Source of the DNA: Cyathus striatus
Lineage: Eukaryota; Basidiomycota; Agaricomycetes; Agaricales; Nidulariaceae
Reading direction: 5' to 3'
DNA length: 64,000 nt
NCBI GenBank assembly: GCA_025738555.1
Contig: JAOVFP010000001.1
Span: 1,426,001-1,490,000 of the forward strand
The position numbers and the translations under genes are program-made. The notes under the pieces are model-generated. The model did no database searches, was not told where the DNA came from, and saw nothing but the letters and a program-made list of their open reading frames with translations. Positions 34,722 to 46,666 of this stretch are shown here, one piece after another (position 1 is the first letter of the stretch; every line of letters starts with the position of its first letter).

Positions 34722-35471
34722 CAAAGTCCCTAGGATCATTTAAAGTTGACCTTAAGTTTTCATCTAAGAATTGTACATTTCCTCTGAACTATGTACCTCT
34801 GTTATATATTGAACTCACACTTACTAATGTTTACTTGTAACTGTTTACTTGTCCCTTCCCTTTATTACTGTTATTTGTTCTATGCCTTTCCATTACTTCT
34901 AGTTCATTCTATTACTCCCATCCTCATTAGTTTTACCCCATTCCTTATCATTACTGTAACTATCAACATTATATGTTGACTGTAATCTAGAGATGTGGAA
35001 CAGATGAAAAATGAAGCAGTGAGTAGTAATGGGAGAGTTTGTAACTGAGGTGCATTGAGGTGCAAGTGAAACAATAGTGCACAGGCAAGTCACATGGTAT
35101 TTGGCACCAGCTTCCCAATGTTTGGTCAAGCCATGCCAGGTCTCTAAGTCTACAAGAGAAACAGGAGGAAATAGTAAGAGTGTGCTTGTGCAACACTTCA
35201 TGAGATCAAAATAATATAATAACAATAAACATATAGACTATTAGTGCAAGTAGAAATAGCTAATATGATATAAAAGACAAAATAAATAAATAAAATCAAG
35301 TTATAAGTATATTACTGAGTTACACCAGTACACCATCTACATTGTCCACACTATCCTTCTTTTTTCCTTAGTAAATATCTCAATTATTTGAATAATTGTC
35401 GTTGATTTTATGTCAATACTTGTGATGGAGTTAGAACTTGCAGTGGTGAGATGCATGTACAAGGTGGAATA
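34722..35471. other. No gene recognised
   Basis: AT-rich 3' flank of the NLR gene; only short spurious frames. Confidence 0.4.
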
Positions 35472-36360
35472 GTCATCCTTTTGGACTTTGTAATGCTATT
35501 GGTACAAGTTTGAAATCATTGGGGAGATCAATGTAAATTCCAAGGGAAATCAATGTGAAATAAATGCGAAAATCAATGTGAAAATCAGTGTTATATAATA
35601 TGGAAATCATTGCTAAAATCAATGCTAAATTTAATGATATTATAATACTTGTTTTATATTTATTTTCATCATACATAAATGTACATATTATGTAAAAGTG
35701 TTATAATAGTAATAATGTTGCAACTTAGAAAATTTGGTTATGTGATCTCATCATTCTACCATTTTTGAAACTAGTGCACCTCTGTGAAGGCTATAGAATA
35801 GAATGAAATAATATATCAATTTTAGTATTTATTTCCCATTGATTTCCCTATGATATAACATTTATTTTCACATTTATTTCACATTGATTTCCCTTGGAAT
35901 TTACATTGATCTCCCCAATGATTTCAAACTTGTACCAATAGTATTACAAAGTCCAAAAGGATTGATTTCACTCTCCAGGTATGTGTAATATAGAGAAAAG
36001 TTTACTTGTTAGAAAAGGACTCATGGTCTAGTAGATAAAGTAAGTATATGTATATAGTTAACCACCCTAGTACTTAGTATACCATGTAGTTGGGTACCTA
36101 ACAATTTTGAGTTATTCATTAATTTTTGACTGATTTCTCATTGATTGCACATTTATTTCTCATTGATTTCTTTTTTAATTGTCATTGATTTCAGATTGAA
36201 CTGGGATTGATTTCTACTTAATGTAATTAATTGATTGATCTCTCATTGATTTTGTACTAATTAGCACTGATTTCACATATATTCACAAGCAATGATTTCA
36301 AACTATTAAAATGGTAATTAATTGATTTCACCCTACTATATTTGAAATCAATCACTCTCT
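35472..36360. mobile_element. Inverted-repeat element with many GAAATCAATG motifs
   Basis: Arms 35475-35590 and 35865-35972 are inverted copies (ATCCTTTTGGACTTTGTAAT...GAGATCAATGTAAATTCC) with only a few differences. The motif (G)AAATCAATG or its complement CATTGATTT recurs some 20-25 times from 35500 to 36350, including beyond the right arm. No coding region. It is probably a foldback or MITE-like element; target duplication not found. Confidence 0.65.
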
Positions 36361-36561
36361 CAGTGACGAAACAGTTCACAGCCCTGCTGCTTACTGACAG
36401 CAATCAATCAGAAATGAAGCTACTGGTGTACCAGTCTCAAATGTGAAAAGGAAGAAAGCTAAAGGTGGGCAGCTGCTTCTTCAATATCTAACCATTAATA
36501 TCACTCACTGTCTCTTCTTACAGTCACAGAGACCATCTCAATATGACAACCTAAATTCCCA

Positions 36562-37464
36562 ATGATACCATCTGATTCCAATCTATTGGATTATGAAAAG
36601 GGTTCACAGCCAGATTCACCACTGGTAATGGATGTAAATGAATCTGATGACTCAGATGGAATGGATGCTGTTGCATTGAGATACAAGCTACTGGCTGAGG
36701 TAAGCACTTTTAACTCTCATAGAGATCTATCAATGACTGGACATACTACTTTATAGTGTGATCAGTGGGATACACACAATACCTCAAATACCAGGAACAA
36801 ACCCAGCAATCCAGCTCATAGTAATGATAACAATGAGAATGATGAAATGGTAGCCATTGGTATGAACACATATTACTTCATTGGTGAACCTATGCATGTA
36901 GATGCTGAAGGTGATATGAACTGGGATCAGTCTGATGATGTCGATATTGGTGATGAGGTCAGGGTGGGGATGGATAGCAGTGATGAATCAGATGGGGAAA
37001 TGGAAGATAGTGAGAGCAAGCACCATGACATGGCAATTTGAAAATCTAAAGTAAGCACAATCTACTTTGATTGTCATACACTCTTATTAACATTACCTGT
37101 CCAGAGTCATGCTGATGCATGCCATGCAGAAGTACCTGCTTGGAAGACCACTCCAGCTCATAAAGGTCACCATACAAAGAACATTGTATGTATATTCTAC
37201 CTATTCCATTTGTTTATATGCTCAATGGCTGAATCATATCCCTATAGGTATCTGTTGTGTCCATGTCTGGATACATCATGCCAACATTACCAAAGGTTCC
37301 CACATGACCTTCCAACATACCCAGTCCATTCCCAGAATGTACCTGCCACAGGTTTATACCTTCTGATATTCCTGCCTGAGTTCATACCTGGAACTCATCA
37401 GGTTTTCTATCAGGTATCTCAGATACATAGTTTCTCCTATGACAGCCTTACCACATCATTGTAG
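36562..37464 (+). pseudogene. 5' part of a DUF6532-type gene, degraded by TGA codons
   Basis: Exons can be traced at 36562-36699, 36757 to about 37050, about 37107-37190 and from 37248, separated by short GT-AG introns in matching phase. The product starts MIPSDSNLLDYEKG and is Asp/Glu/Ser-rich, as the N-termini of this family often are. In-frame TGA codons at 37039-37041, 37305-37307 and 37377-37379 interrupt it. Each could be a mutated CGA (Arg), and the block is CpG-depleted. The link to the C-terminal part at 38927-39981 is inferred from order and strand; 37465-38926 may be an insertion or a very long gap. If these TGAs are real the gene is dead. Confidence 0.5.
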
Positions 37465-38926
37465 CAATACTCCTCCCTTCCATTCTTACTTATCTGTTTC
37501 ATTATGGCCAATGTAGTTTAGTTCTTTTCTCTTCATTCTGAACTCTTCATTTGCACCCCTACTCCGCTTTGCCCAGCCTTTACCTTTTACCTATCCCTTT
37601 GACTTGTTCTTAGTTCCCTGCTTCTGCATTTGTACTGATGTGCCAAATTTGTGATTTGTATTTAAATAGTACTAATATATTTTGTAATACTCAAACAATC
37701 ATCCCAAACCACAGGCTGTAAGTTCAAGGGAGAGATAACACAGATAATGTATAAACTAGTATAAAGGAAGTAAACTATAATTCAAAACTTCTCTCTAATA
37801 CGAAATTACTCAGTCAAAATTCTGTTCAGGTTCATTTATATTTCAATGTACTACACTCCTAGAGTGGAAGGAACCTAGGATTTCTCCTGGGGTGCTTGCT
37901 TTTCCTCCTCCTTCCTGCCCTCCTTATATATATTTTACAAATAAAGCTGTACACTACCTATATATGGAATAGAACTACTCTAGAATACTATAAATGACAA
38001 CATAATATTGTTTCCACCACATAGACCATGTGGAGCCATGTAATACATGTGGAATTCCATGTGGTAGATTATAACAGCAGGATATTCTCTGAGTACCAAG
38101 TACAAAGCCACATGACTTGTTCTGGGCTATGTGTAACCACAGTAACCGGTTTGGAGATAATGGTTCTAATGCCTTGTGTTTTATCACATGACAAGAACAT
38201 GTGTAACATGTTCCCTTAGGTTTAATCAAGTACTGGGTGCTTGTACATAGTCTTTTGGATGCTAGTAATTAGATAACACACATCTAGTTGTATTTCCTTT
38301 AGTTTATATCAATAGATATTTCTGCTGGCAGTGCAGGACTCAACCCCAGCTCTCAGATGTCCCATTCCTTTAGTAATGTATTCAGAATAGAACACTTTGA
38401 TTGGCAACTTGGGACTCACCCCAACCCTTGTACTCATGATGTGTATTACTAATACTAAGTTCTAATATTATATGACAAATAGAGAGATTAACCATTAAAT
38501 AGTTTTAAGGCATATCAGTACCTATAGGTTTCTACTTAGTATATATAGTCTTCCAGATGTACTATTAGTCTTTAGTATTCATATCAACTCTGTACACACT
38601 CTTCCTACTCTTAAGTCCAAAACCCACTCCATGTTTTCCTTCAGGTTTCTCTCCTGCTGCCTTGTGTAGTGGCAAAGCCTCATCTCATACTCTGGAACAT
38701 TTCCTTTCATTGAATATTGTCCATCATGAAATATGAACTATTCCCTGAAGATATCCAGGTGGCGCAGCACATACACTGAAGCCATGGTTCATTCTTGCAC
38801 TCTCACTCTACATTTCTGCACCCATACTTACTTTGGGTTTCTGTTATAGTTCTCCTGTGCCTTCTGGGCATCTTCACATCCATTTCCTAGTAGGAAATAA
38901 TTGGTACATAACAGTATCATACAAAT
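37465..38926. other. Gap inside the DUF6532-type gene, no gene recognised
   Basis: AT-rich, CpG-poor sequence with nothing coding. It may have been inserted into the gene; I could not identify ends or a target duplication. Confidence 0.35.
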
Positions 38927-39981
38927 ATGCTAAATCTAGCCATCATTGTCATGATGTGGCTGCTAGCGACACTACTCTCCATGCTGTTCTCATCTGCCAG
39001 CACAACAAAGGCTGGGATCATAGTGCACATTATGTGCCACCATTTCCTGGATGATCGATCTTACATAAAGCTGAAGGATCAGCCTTCTAATCTTCAGACA
39101 ATAACTCAGCCAGCTATACACAAAGTTATAGGTAACTCACTGTTTAAAGATGCATTTATGAGGCTCAATGAATGCTATAAACCTTACCACAAGATACTAT
39201 GTGAAGCTGCTCAACAACTGGGTTCCTTCAAACTTGCTACCCACTTCTCCAAGGACTTAGATTTCAGTGCCCAAGTTTCTTGTCTGGTGTGTATATGACA
39301 CTCTTACATACTTTATAACTAATTCCATGTACAGATAGTTCAACACTTGGCTGACACTCATGGAAAACTGAAGAATAAGGCAGAGGAGAAGGTCTCCTCT
39401 CAATATGGGCTCGATTTCCTCGAACACAAGCAGTGTCGTCATCATGTTGTCAACCTTACAAAACAAACAGCATATATATACCCTGAAAGACCAGTATGTG
39501 CTCTTGTTCTTTTAATTCATGTTTCTAACTCATATTATAATACAAGACTGGTGAACTCGACAGTGGTAAACCATTTCAACACCCTGCTATCATTTCACTA
39601 CTGCGAAATGGAATGTTCAAGGCAAAACAGAAGCCTCTTGCAGCTAACCATATGCACAGATTTATGTCAACAGCTACTAATGCAGTGGGCAAGAACAAGC
39701 TTGAAATTCCAACAGCAATGCTTGCTCTTGTTGTGACAATGGTAAGTACCTATGCTATTTGATACCATTAACATGAATTGATACCTAGCCAGATATATTC
39801 TTGCCTAAATGGTTGGAAGAATGGGACAGAACCGAATTCATACAGTGAGTTCAGTGCAGACTTTCTCACAGACATTTATAGGGATCATATCGAGTTTTTG
39901 GGGAATATTCATAGCAGTAGTACAAGCAAATATCACCGAATGATGCACACAGCCCGATGTCATGATAACAACCAGATTTAA
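38927..39981 (+). pseudogene. 3' part of a DUF6532-type gene
   Basis: Exons 38927-39286, 39335-39493, 39547-39741 and 39793-39981 join in phase across introns of 48, 53 and 51 nt. The product contains FLDDRSYIKLKDQP, VQHLADTHGKLKNKAEEKV, FQHPAIISLLRNGMFK, IPTAMLALVVTM and EFSADFLTDIYRDHIEFL, then a short His/Arg-rich tail. This order (an HPxII...F segment, an LALV segment, then F..IY..H...L) is what I know as DUF6532, an agaricomycete family of unknown function often found among mobile elements. These exons contain no stops. CpG dinucleotides reappear at about 39.4 kb, inside the gene. Because the 5' part is interrupted, I class the locus as a pseudogene. Confidence 0.6.
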
Positions 39982-41906
39982 ACGGGGAAGCGATAAATGA
40001 TAGACGCTTAAGCCACTTCAGTTTCAGCATTTGTTTATTTTCCCAGCTATTATGAGTATCATGTGCATCATACATCTGTGAATGCGGTAAAGCGTCTGAC
40101 GAGCCTCTTTTAAACGCAATAACGGTTGATTTTAAATTCTATGCTCAGTGTTTCAAGGTGATGTTAACTGCTTATGTTCCTTCATTTCATTTTAATCCCC
40201 AGAACTCTGGAGACTTCTATATAAAAAATTTTAGCTCCGAGGAATCACAATTATGAGTCGCCTAGTCATAATTATAAGAGTCTAGCACTTTCAGAATGAA
40301 CCAGGCGGGCTTGAGTTGTATTAAAATTCTAAACTCGAAGTATAACGAAGTAAAAACTTCAATTATGTCGGATTATACTGCCTAGTTGTAAAAAGGTAGG
40401 CTCGAGGTGTACCTGAACGTGCACTATGATACCTCTGAAAGCTAGTCGATACTTTGAAAAAGTGGCCACAGTTAACGTTGTATGATTCCTTTGAGACAAA
40501 AGAGGCCTCCAACTCTGGATCGTCGATTTCAAAAAGGAAGCATCGTTAAGGGATCGTCAACCATGAGCAGCTCAGTGAGAGGGAACAGTCGATGGGTCTC
40601 ATTAGATCAGGTTAGAGAAGCACGCAGGCATGATCCTCCGTCCCATTTTGGAATGCAAACTGTACGTTTATTATAAAACCTTCCGGCCAATAGGAAAATT
40701 CCTTATGCATGACAGAAGCATCAAGTGTGTGACTCCGAGTCAGGATATTGATGCGCTCAAGGCGCACTCAGCTACTCCGCCATTTTCAATGCTGTCATTG
40801 AACATTGAAATATTGAAGTCTCACACTCTTCGTCAATCTTCACCCCTATTTCGCTTTGGGGTTTCTTTACCTTTATTTTCGGTTGGAGTTAATGAAGATA
40901 GTGTAATCACGGCGATGACAGGAATAGTGTCGAGTACCGTAAATGCATATAACTACACCGTTGCATAGTAGACACACTGCCTCTATTCATTTTAGAGTAC
41001 TTAAGTACTGTACTAGTAGCTGCACGCAAATAGATATGATACCGCACACAATGAATCAATGACATACGATTCAGCTGTTGTCACAAGCATTACTATAAAC
41101 GAGGTAAATAATATATTCTACTTATGTTCTATGTGTTCAGATCGATCTAAGGGGGTTCTTCTCAACATTTCCAGGGGAAATCCGCTAAATGCTAGAGCAT
41201 ACACGAAATGGAATTATTATGCATATTTCCGAATGACTAGCTGATGTCATTATATCACCATCACGATATACACCATTCTTCTGAGTTGCTTCAGAGGGTA
41301 AACTACACAAGTACTATACCATTATCAAGCTATATTATTCCTTTCTTACTTGTCTCACTGTCCTACTTGTTGTTCACATTTCCCTATACCCAACACAGGG
41401 CGCCCGTGCCAGCGCACCAGACCCACCATAACCCACCATGGGCCACGGATGATCATGGCTCCATAAAGACACACTGCTACAATCGTCTCTTATACTCATA
41501 ATTAAGAGTTATAAGAATCATAAATAGCACAAAAACTGTTCTATGTCATCCGATGATATATTAATTAGGTAGAATGACAGTGATTGGACTCATCGGGGCA
41601 ACATCAGAGCATATATCTGTCTTTTCAGCAGCATGGGAACTAAAGGAAGGGCGCTGGCTGCAGTGCGGCCCGGCGGGAATCGCTCAGGGAATACCCGAGC
41701 GTCGTGACATTTCTGTGACGATAACTGACACTTTGAATTTATAAAGATCCGTGAGACCTTCCCAAGCTTAATAATATGTTTTATGGGCACTTAGAAGAGG
41801 TTTTTTCTTCCGATCTGCTTCTATAACCTAATCGAATAAGACCCATCGAGTGTGGACTCGCTCAGTGAGGCGTAGAGTTAGTAGAAATATGGAGCTTAAA
41901 TTAGTC
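39982..41906. other. No gene supported; contains one tRNA-Lys-like head
   Basis: Short open frames only (for example 40482-40676 and 40630-40968), without domains or good start context. A tRNA-Lys-like head is at 40256-40316 and a fragment at about 40378-40408. Confidence 0.4.
40256..40316 (-). repeat. tRNA-Lys-like repeat head with the tRNA intron motif
   Basis: The minus strand reads AAGCCCGCCTGGTTCATTCTG, then GTGCTAGACTCTTATAATTA, then TGACTAGGCGACTC. The last block is identical to the intron/splice region of the tRNA-Lys gene (TGACTAGGCGA). Confidence 0.75.
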
Positions 41907-42050
41907 TCAAACTTACATCTCTTCAAAGTTTCCCTGCAAGAATGAAAACGAAAACGAACGGAATCGAACAAATCGAGCAAATGGCTAGAAATGGAGCCAG
42001 CCGCCACTGTCATCGCGAATCAGCCTCGAGCTCCCTCCGCTATTAGCCAA
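41907..42050 (+). repeat. Direct repeat of the RapZ-like gene's upstream region
   Basis: GTCTCAAACTTACATCTCTTCAAAGTTTCC...CATCGCGAATCAGCCTCG matches 43407-43590 (GTCTCTAACTTACAGATCTTCAAAGTTGCC...CATCGCGAACCAGCCTCG), which leads into the gene at 43671. Confidence 0.6.
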
Positions 42051-42464
42051 ATTACATGAACAAAAAGCGAAAGATCGCACCTTTCCAATACGTTTGAAAT
42101 CGTCTATTCAGAGCTCTCCACACACGCACCCTCTGAATAGTCCCACTCGAATAGCCAAGGGACACTGTGGAGTGTGTATTTTTGTATATTCCCATCCAGT
42201 ATAGTCTATGCGTTGGTTTTGGTCAGCGTTGGACACCATGTATCGAAAGAGCGAGAAGGGGAAAGTGAAATAAATGGGATAGGTGAATAATTGATGATGA
42301 GGGGAAGTACCGTAGGATTGAAAGAAACATAGAACGGAAGGGGATAGACTAACCGCGACGAGGAAACAAATGGATGAGAGAAAGAAGGAGAGAACCCAAT
42401 TACTGGGGGAACGAAAGAGCAAATGGAAGTACTCACGGAATGAAAACGACAATGCCTACTTACA

Positions 42465-43005
42465 ACTGTAGAGCAGGCAAAATGCCTGCGATGCGATTCA
42501 GGAATTATCCGATACATCAAGACGTTCCAAATCATATTACGTAATCACGCATCACGCATCATTGATGTGTCCGTATGCGTTCCGCTCGTCTCAACCTGTC
42601 CTCTCCTTCCGCTCGCTCTCTTCGTACTATCCTCAAATTATACCTCTTCGTTCACCGTTCCGATACTATACCAAACTCCTGCGACACGTCGAACTCTCAA
42701 AATAGCTCCGACATCGGCACCGACACCAAACCCTGATGTTTGGAAAACTTATCCCCTCGCAAACCTCAACACATTGGACTATCTTACTGAGTTTCCTATT
42801 TATTTCTAATGTTTCACACTTTTCCTTTTACATCTTTCATCCGATATAATTAGTCTTACTTATTTTAGATTATTAGTTTTCTAGTATTTAAACACCTGTA
42901 GTTATTCTACAAAAATGGAATCAATTTTCCTTCACCTTAGAACACCCCAGATCGGACGGACGTCTCGATCGACTCGTATATTTATTCTTTGTTTAGGTAC
43001 ACCCA
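42465..43005 (+). repeat. Dispersed repeat R2, copy 3
   Basis: Begins CTGTAGAGCAGGC, passes through ATTACGTAATCA and ends CCTTAGAACACCCCAGATCG...CTTTGTTTAG. It is homologous to 52625-53165 and to the split copy at 4168/6490. The head differs, with CATCAAGACGTTCC shared with 10496-10625. Confidence 0.55.
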
Positions 43006-43670
43006 ACCGACTTACCACCTCTTCACAACCATTGACCAATCCACATATTCGGCGCGGTGTCGTTCATCCAAGTACGAAAGAAGGGCCTTGAAGACCAGAC
43101 TCGGCGAGCTGTATGAACTACAACGAGAATGCGTTATCCTATACGGCTAGGCTTTAAGGTGTCGCTGTCGGTGAAAACGGTAGGCGTAGTGGGTTGTTGT
43201 TGGATATATATGTCCCTGGTGCCATTGATCCTAAGGAACGGGAGAGTATGCCTGAAGAGGAGAGAGACGGGTGAAACACTGAAAAGTTCCAGGTAAGTAC
43301 TAGAGGAGAATTGCAACTAAGTACTCACCGTCGAGTCTCGACGCATAAAAACTATTTTAGAGGAACATATGTAAGCAGCTTGAGACCCAGAAAGTATAGA
43401 CCTTGTCTCTAACTTACAGATCTTCAAAGTTGCCGTGCAGAACGAATCGGAAAACGAGAACGAATGGAATCAAACCACACCATCACTTACATAATTCGTG
43501 GCAGTGTCACAATGTTACGATCAAACGCGTATGTCATATGACTAGATCCGTCCAATGATGGGGCCATCGCGAACCAGCCTCGTCTCCTCCCTTTGTCTCC
43601 TCGTCACTCCTCAGCATAAAGCCAACGCAACCCACTCCACGTCTATCATACCATCTACGTTTCTCAAACC

Positions 43671-44333
43671 ATGCCGTCCAACAAGAACAATAATCGCACC
43701 TATTCCTCAGACGAAGAAGACGATCTCGAACCAAACCCAAACCGGCCCCTCACCCCATCCTCTCCCTCCCCCTCTAGCTCACCCTCCCCAACCCCTAATA
43801 CCCCAACACTCCTCATAACATCCTTCGCACACCGCCGCGGCCCACTCCAGCCCACCCCTACACTCCTAATCGACCTCCGCACGCTCCCAAATCCACCTAA
43901 AGACCTACGCTCCACCCAAACTGGATTATCGAAGAGTCTACGGGGGTGGCTTGCCCAGAATAGCGAGTTTAAGAAGCGCTTTGAGGATGCGTGTTCGAAG
44001 ATTGAGGGGGTATTGAAGGAGCGGGGGGATGCGTTGTTGAAGAAGGAAAAGGAGAGGGAGGCGACGGGTCGAAAGGGTAACAACGAGAATGATGAGGAGG
44101 AAGAGGAGGATGAGATGCAGGTTTCAATCGGTGTACGCTGTGAAATGGGCCGACATCGCAGCGTTGCGTTCGTTGAAGAACTGAGTCGCCACACATGGCC
44201 CGCTGGCTGGAAAGTGATCGTACATCACCGAGATGTGGACGTTGAACGCACACGGGAGTCGATGAAAGGTCCTGGGAGGAGGGGACGCGGAAAGGTGGCT
44301 TATCAGGATGAAGAGGACGAGCAGGCCGTTTAG
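43671..44333 (+). CDS. RapZ C-terminal-domain protein, 220 residues
   Basis: The single-exon frame starts with ATG in CAAACCATGCCG. Residues 1-45 are an Asp/Glu/Pro/Ser-rich, probably disordered tail. TLLIDLRTLPNPP (about 64-76) followed by GLSKSLRGWL and, after a charged insert (EEEEEDE, 141-147), VSIGVRCEMGRHRSVAFVEEL (about 151-171) and VIVHHRDVD (182-190) match the C-terminal half of bacterial RapZ. There the D-R-LPNP and G-C..G.HRSV motifs form the substrate/RNA-binding fold. The N-terminal P-loop kinase half of RapZ is absent, as in the stand-alone fungal versions. A biochemical role in fungi is not established. The 5' flank is duplicated at 41907-42050. No lesions. Confidence 0.8.
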   Translation: MPSNKNNNRTYSSDEEDDLEPNPNRPLTPSSPSPSSSPSPTPNTPTLLITSFAHRRGPLQPTPTLLIDLRTLPNPPKDLRSTQTGLSKSLRGWLAQNSEFKKRFEDACSKIEGVLKERGDALLKKEKEREATGRKGNNENDEEEEEDEMQVSIGVRCEMGRHRSVAFVEELSRHTWPAGWKVIVHHRDVDVERTRESMKGPGRRGRGKVAYQDEEDEQAV

Positions 44334-44697
44334 GTATGTCGCAGCTCTTTCGGGTTTGTTGAAGGTGGATGGCTGATATGTGGTCAGTGTATTATGCTAC
44401 TAGCAGTGTATAATGGTGTATTCTTGTTCTCGAATTACTGGTTCAATATAGAACCTTGTCTCATTGCCTGACTTTACGAGTTTCCGTCGACATTTGTGAC
44501 GTGTCCTGCAAGTGGTACCGATTCCGATCACATACAAGACGATACTTCGTAAAGCCTACAACTGGCGTCGAGAAACACATGCACTTATCTTCTCAAGTCC
44601 CCTTCCCCAACCCTGTCCAAACGCTTCGCATCCCATCATACCACCATCGCTAAACTAACTCCCAGCCCTCCACATTAACCTACGTCAAAAAGTAGTC

Positions 44698-46194
44698 AAG
44701 CACGCCTAGTACAACTGAATCCGTACCGTTCGATTCGAGACTAGGTGATCGGGTGTGACGAAGAGGAGTTTAATTTTTTTTTACGAAATGTCGATATTTG
44801 AATACTGGCTCATACGTCCGTCTCTTAGAAGATAGATCTTATATTCTGAAAGCCCGTACGGTCTTACATACACCCCCATACCACCCACCCACGTCACAAA
44901 TCTCCCAAGTCCATCCAACACAATTGAGACTAGGTAACTAAGTGTTACGATTACTCGCACGTCCTTTTGGTAGGACAGATCTTAGGTTACCTTATACTAT
45001 ATTATTCTGACATACCCGTACAGTCTTATATATAGGATTACAATTACGAAATAGACATAACTAATGGCAACTCCGTTGTTGACACTCCATATCAACCCAC
45101 GTCAGAAAGCAACTAAGCCCGCCTAGCGCAACAGAATCCGTACCGTTCGATTCTCGAGACTAGGTGATTAGGTGTAATGGTGAATACTCGTATAGTTTTA
45201 TATACGATTAAAACAGACAAAATCATCTCAGAGAAACACATGATATGAATAATCAACCCACGTCAGATTTCTCCCAAGCACGCCTGGCACAACAGTACCC
45301 GTACCGTTCGATTCTCGAGAATAGGCGATACGGTGGTTATAATTGCGGAATATAATCTTATTTACGAAATGTCAACATTTGAATACTTACTTGCACATTG
45401 TTCTAGTAGAAGGCAGGATAGACTCTCCTGGGGTTTCTTGTATTCTGGAAGCACATACAGTTTTATATACGATTACAGTCGCGAAAACCACAAAATTGAA
45501 CCATCTCAACCCACGTTAGAAAACTCCTAAGCGCGCCTAGCACAACAGAATCCCTCCGTTCGGTTCTGGGGGCTTGGTGATATGGGTGATGATGCGAGGT
45601 ATAATTTTATTTACGAAAATGTCGATATTTAAAAACATACTTGTACGTTGTTCTAGTAGAAGACCGGACATATTTTGGGGTTTCTTGTATTTAGACTACC
45701 CACGACGAGGCCTATTGAATATCAACCCACGTTAGGAATCTCCCAAGAAAGCCTAGCACAACAGAATCCCACCGTTCAATTCCGTAGGCTAGGTGATAGG
45801 GTGGAAATACACTGCAGAGTATAATTTTCTTTATGAAATGTCGGTAATTAAAAACGTACTCGCGCGTCTCTCTGGTAGAAGACAGATCTAACCTGTTCAG
45901 TTTTGTACACTATCAACAAAGCAACACCCATTGATACTCCATATCAACCCACATCAGAAATATTCCAAGCCCACCTAGCACAGGAGATCCCAAAACACTA
46001 GATTCCCATGGCTAGGTGATTGCCTACATTCATGTCCAGTATTTTTTTGGTATTGTTGTTTCTTGAAATGCCTATACAAAACATTCCACAAACCAGCCCC
46101 CAACTCCCTCATATCAACCCACATGAGTCAAAAAGCAACCAAGCCCACCTAGCACAACAGAACTTGTACTATTTGATTCTCAAGATTAGATGAT
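44698..46194 (+). repeat. Array of eight tRNA-Lys-like hairpin units
   Basis: Units lie at 44698-44750, 44906-44945 (internally deleted), 45115-45169, 45275-45330, 45529-45582, 45745-45797, 45967-46020 and 46140-46194. A typical unit is AAGCCCGCCTAGC(G/A)CAACAG, then AATCC(GTA)CCGTTCGATTC, then GAGACTAGGTGAT. The outer CCTAG and CTAGG can pair. The start equals the 5' end of the tRNA-Lys gene 470 bases downstream and the end resembles its intron. The spacers are also repeated (ATCAACCCACGTCAGAAA before each unit; AGTAGAAGACAGATC and TACAGTTTTATATACGAT after), giving 160-255 bp periods. GTTCGATTC resembles a pol III B box. Confidence 0.75.
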
Positions 46195-46666
46195 TATGTA
46201 GGAGTGTGGATTGTAATTTTCTTTTATGGAAGTTCGATATTTGAATACTTATTCCTATGCCTTTCCCTCTAGTACAAGACAGAACAGATCTTGGGTTTTC
46301 TTTAGTATATTCTGAAAACCTGTACAGTTTTATATATGATAACAATCTCACTCAGATTGAAAAAACCAACTCCAATTGACACTCCTAAGATGGATATTTA
46401 CAGTAATTCTATGTCGTTTGATGAAGCATTGAAACGAGGTAACGGTTTGATCTAATGGTTTCAAGTGTCCAGCGACTCAGCGGATATTGCAGGGAATGAA
46501 GTCACTAATTTCATAAGTAGTGCTTGAGTTATATCAACGGCATTATGCTTAGTGGTTGGTACACAATATGTACCAGATACGAAGAGATGTGACAAGTAAA
46601 GCGTCAAGATGGTGTTGACTAACGGTCCAGTCCGACGCATTCTGTAGGGTAACAGAATTGTTACAA

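Noticed and set aside
44698..46194. Eight additional functional tRNA genes
   Set aside because: Units lack an acceptor/T-arm 3' half and a proper anticodon stem; the A-box-like to B-box-like distance is too short for a tRNA.
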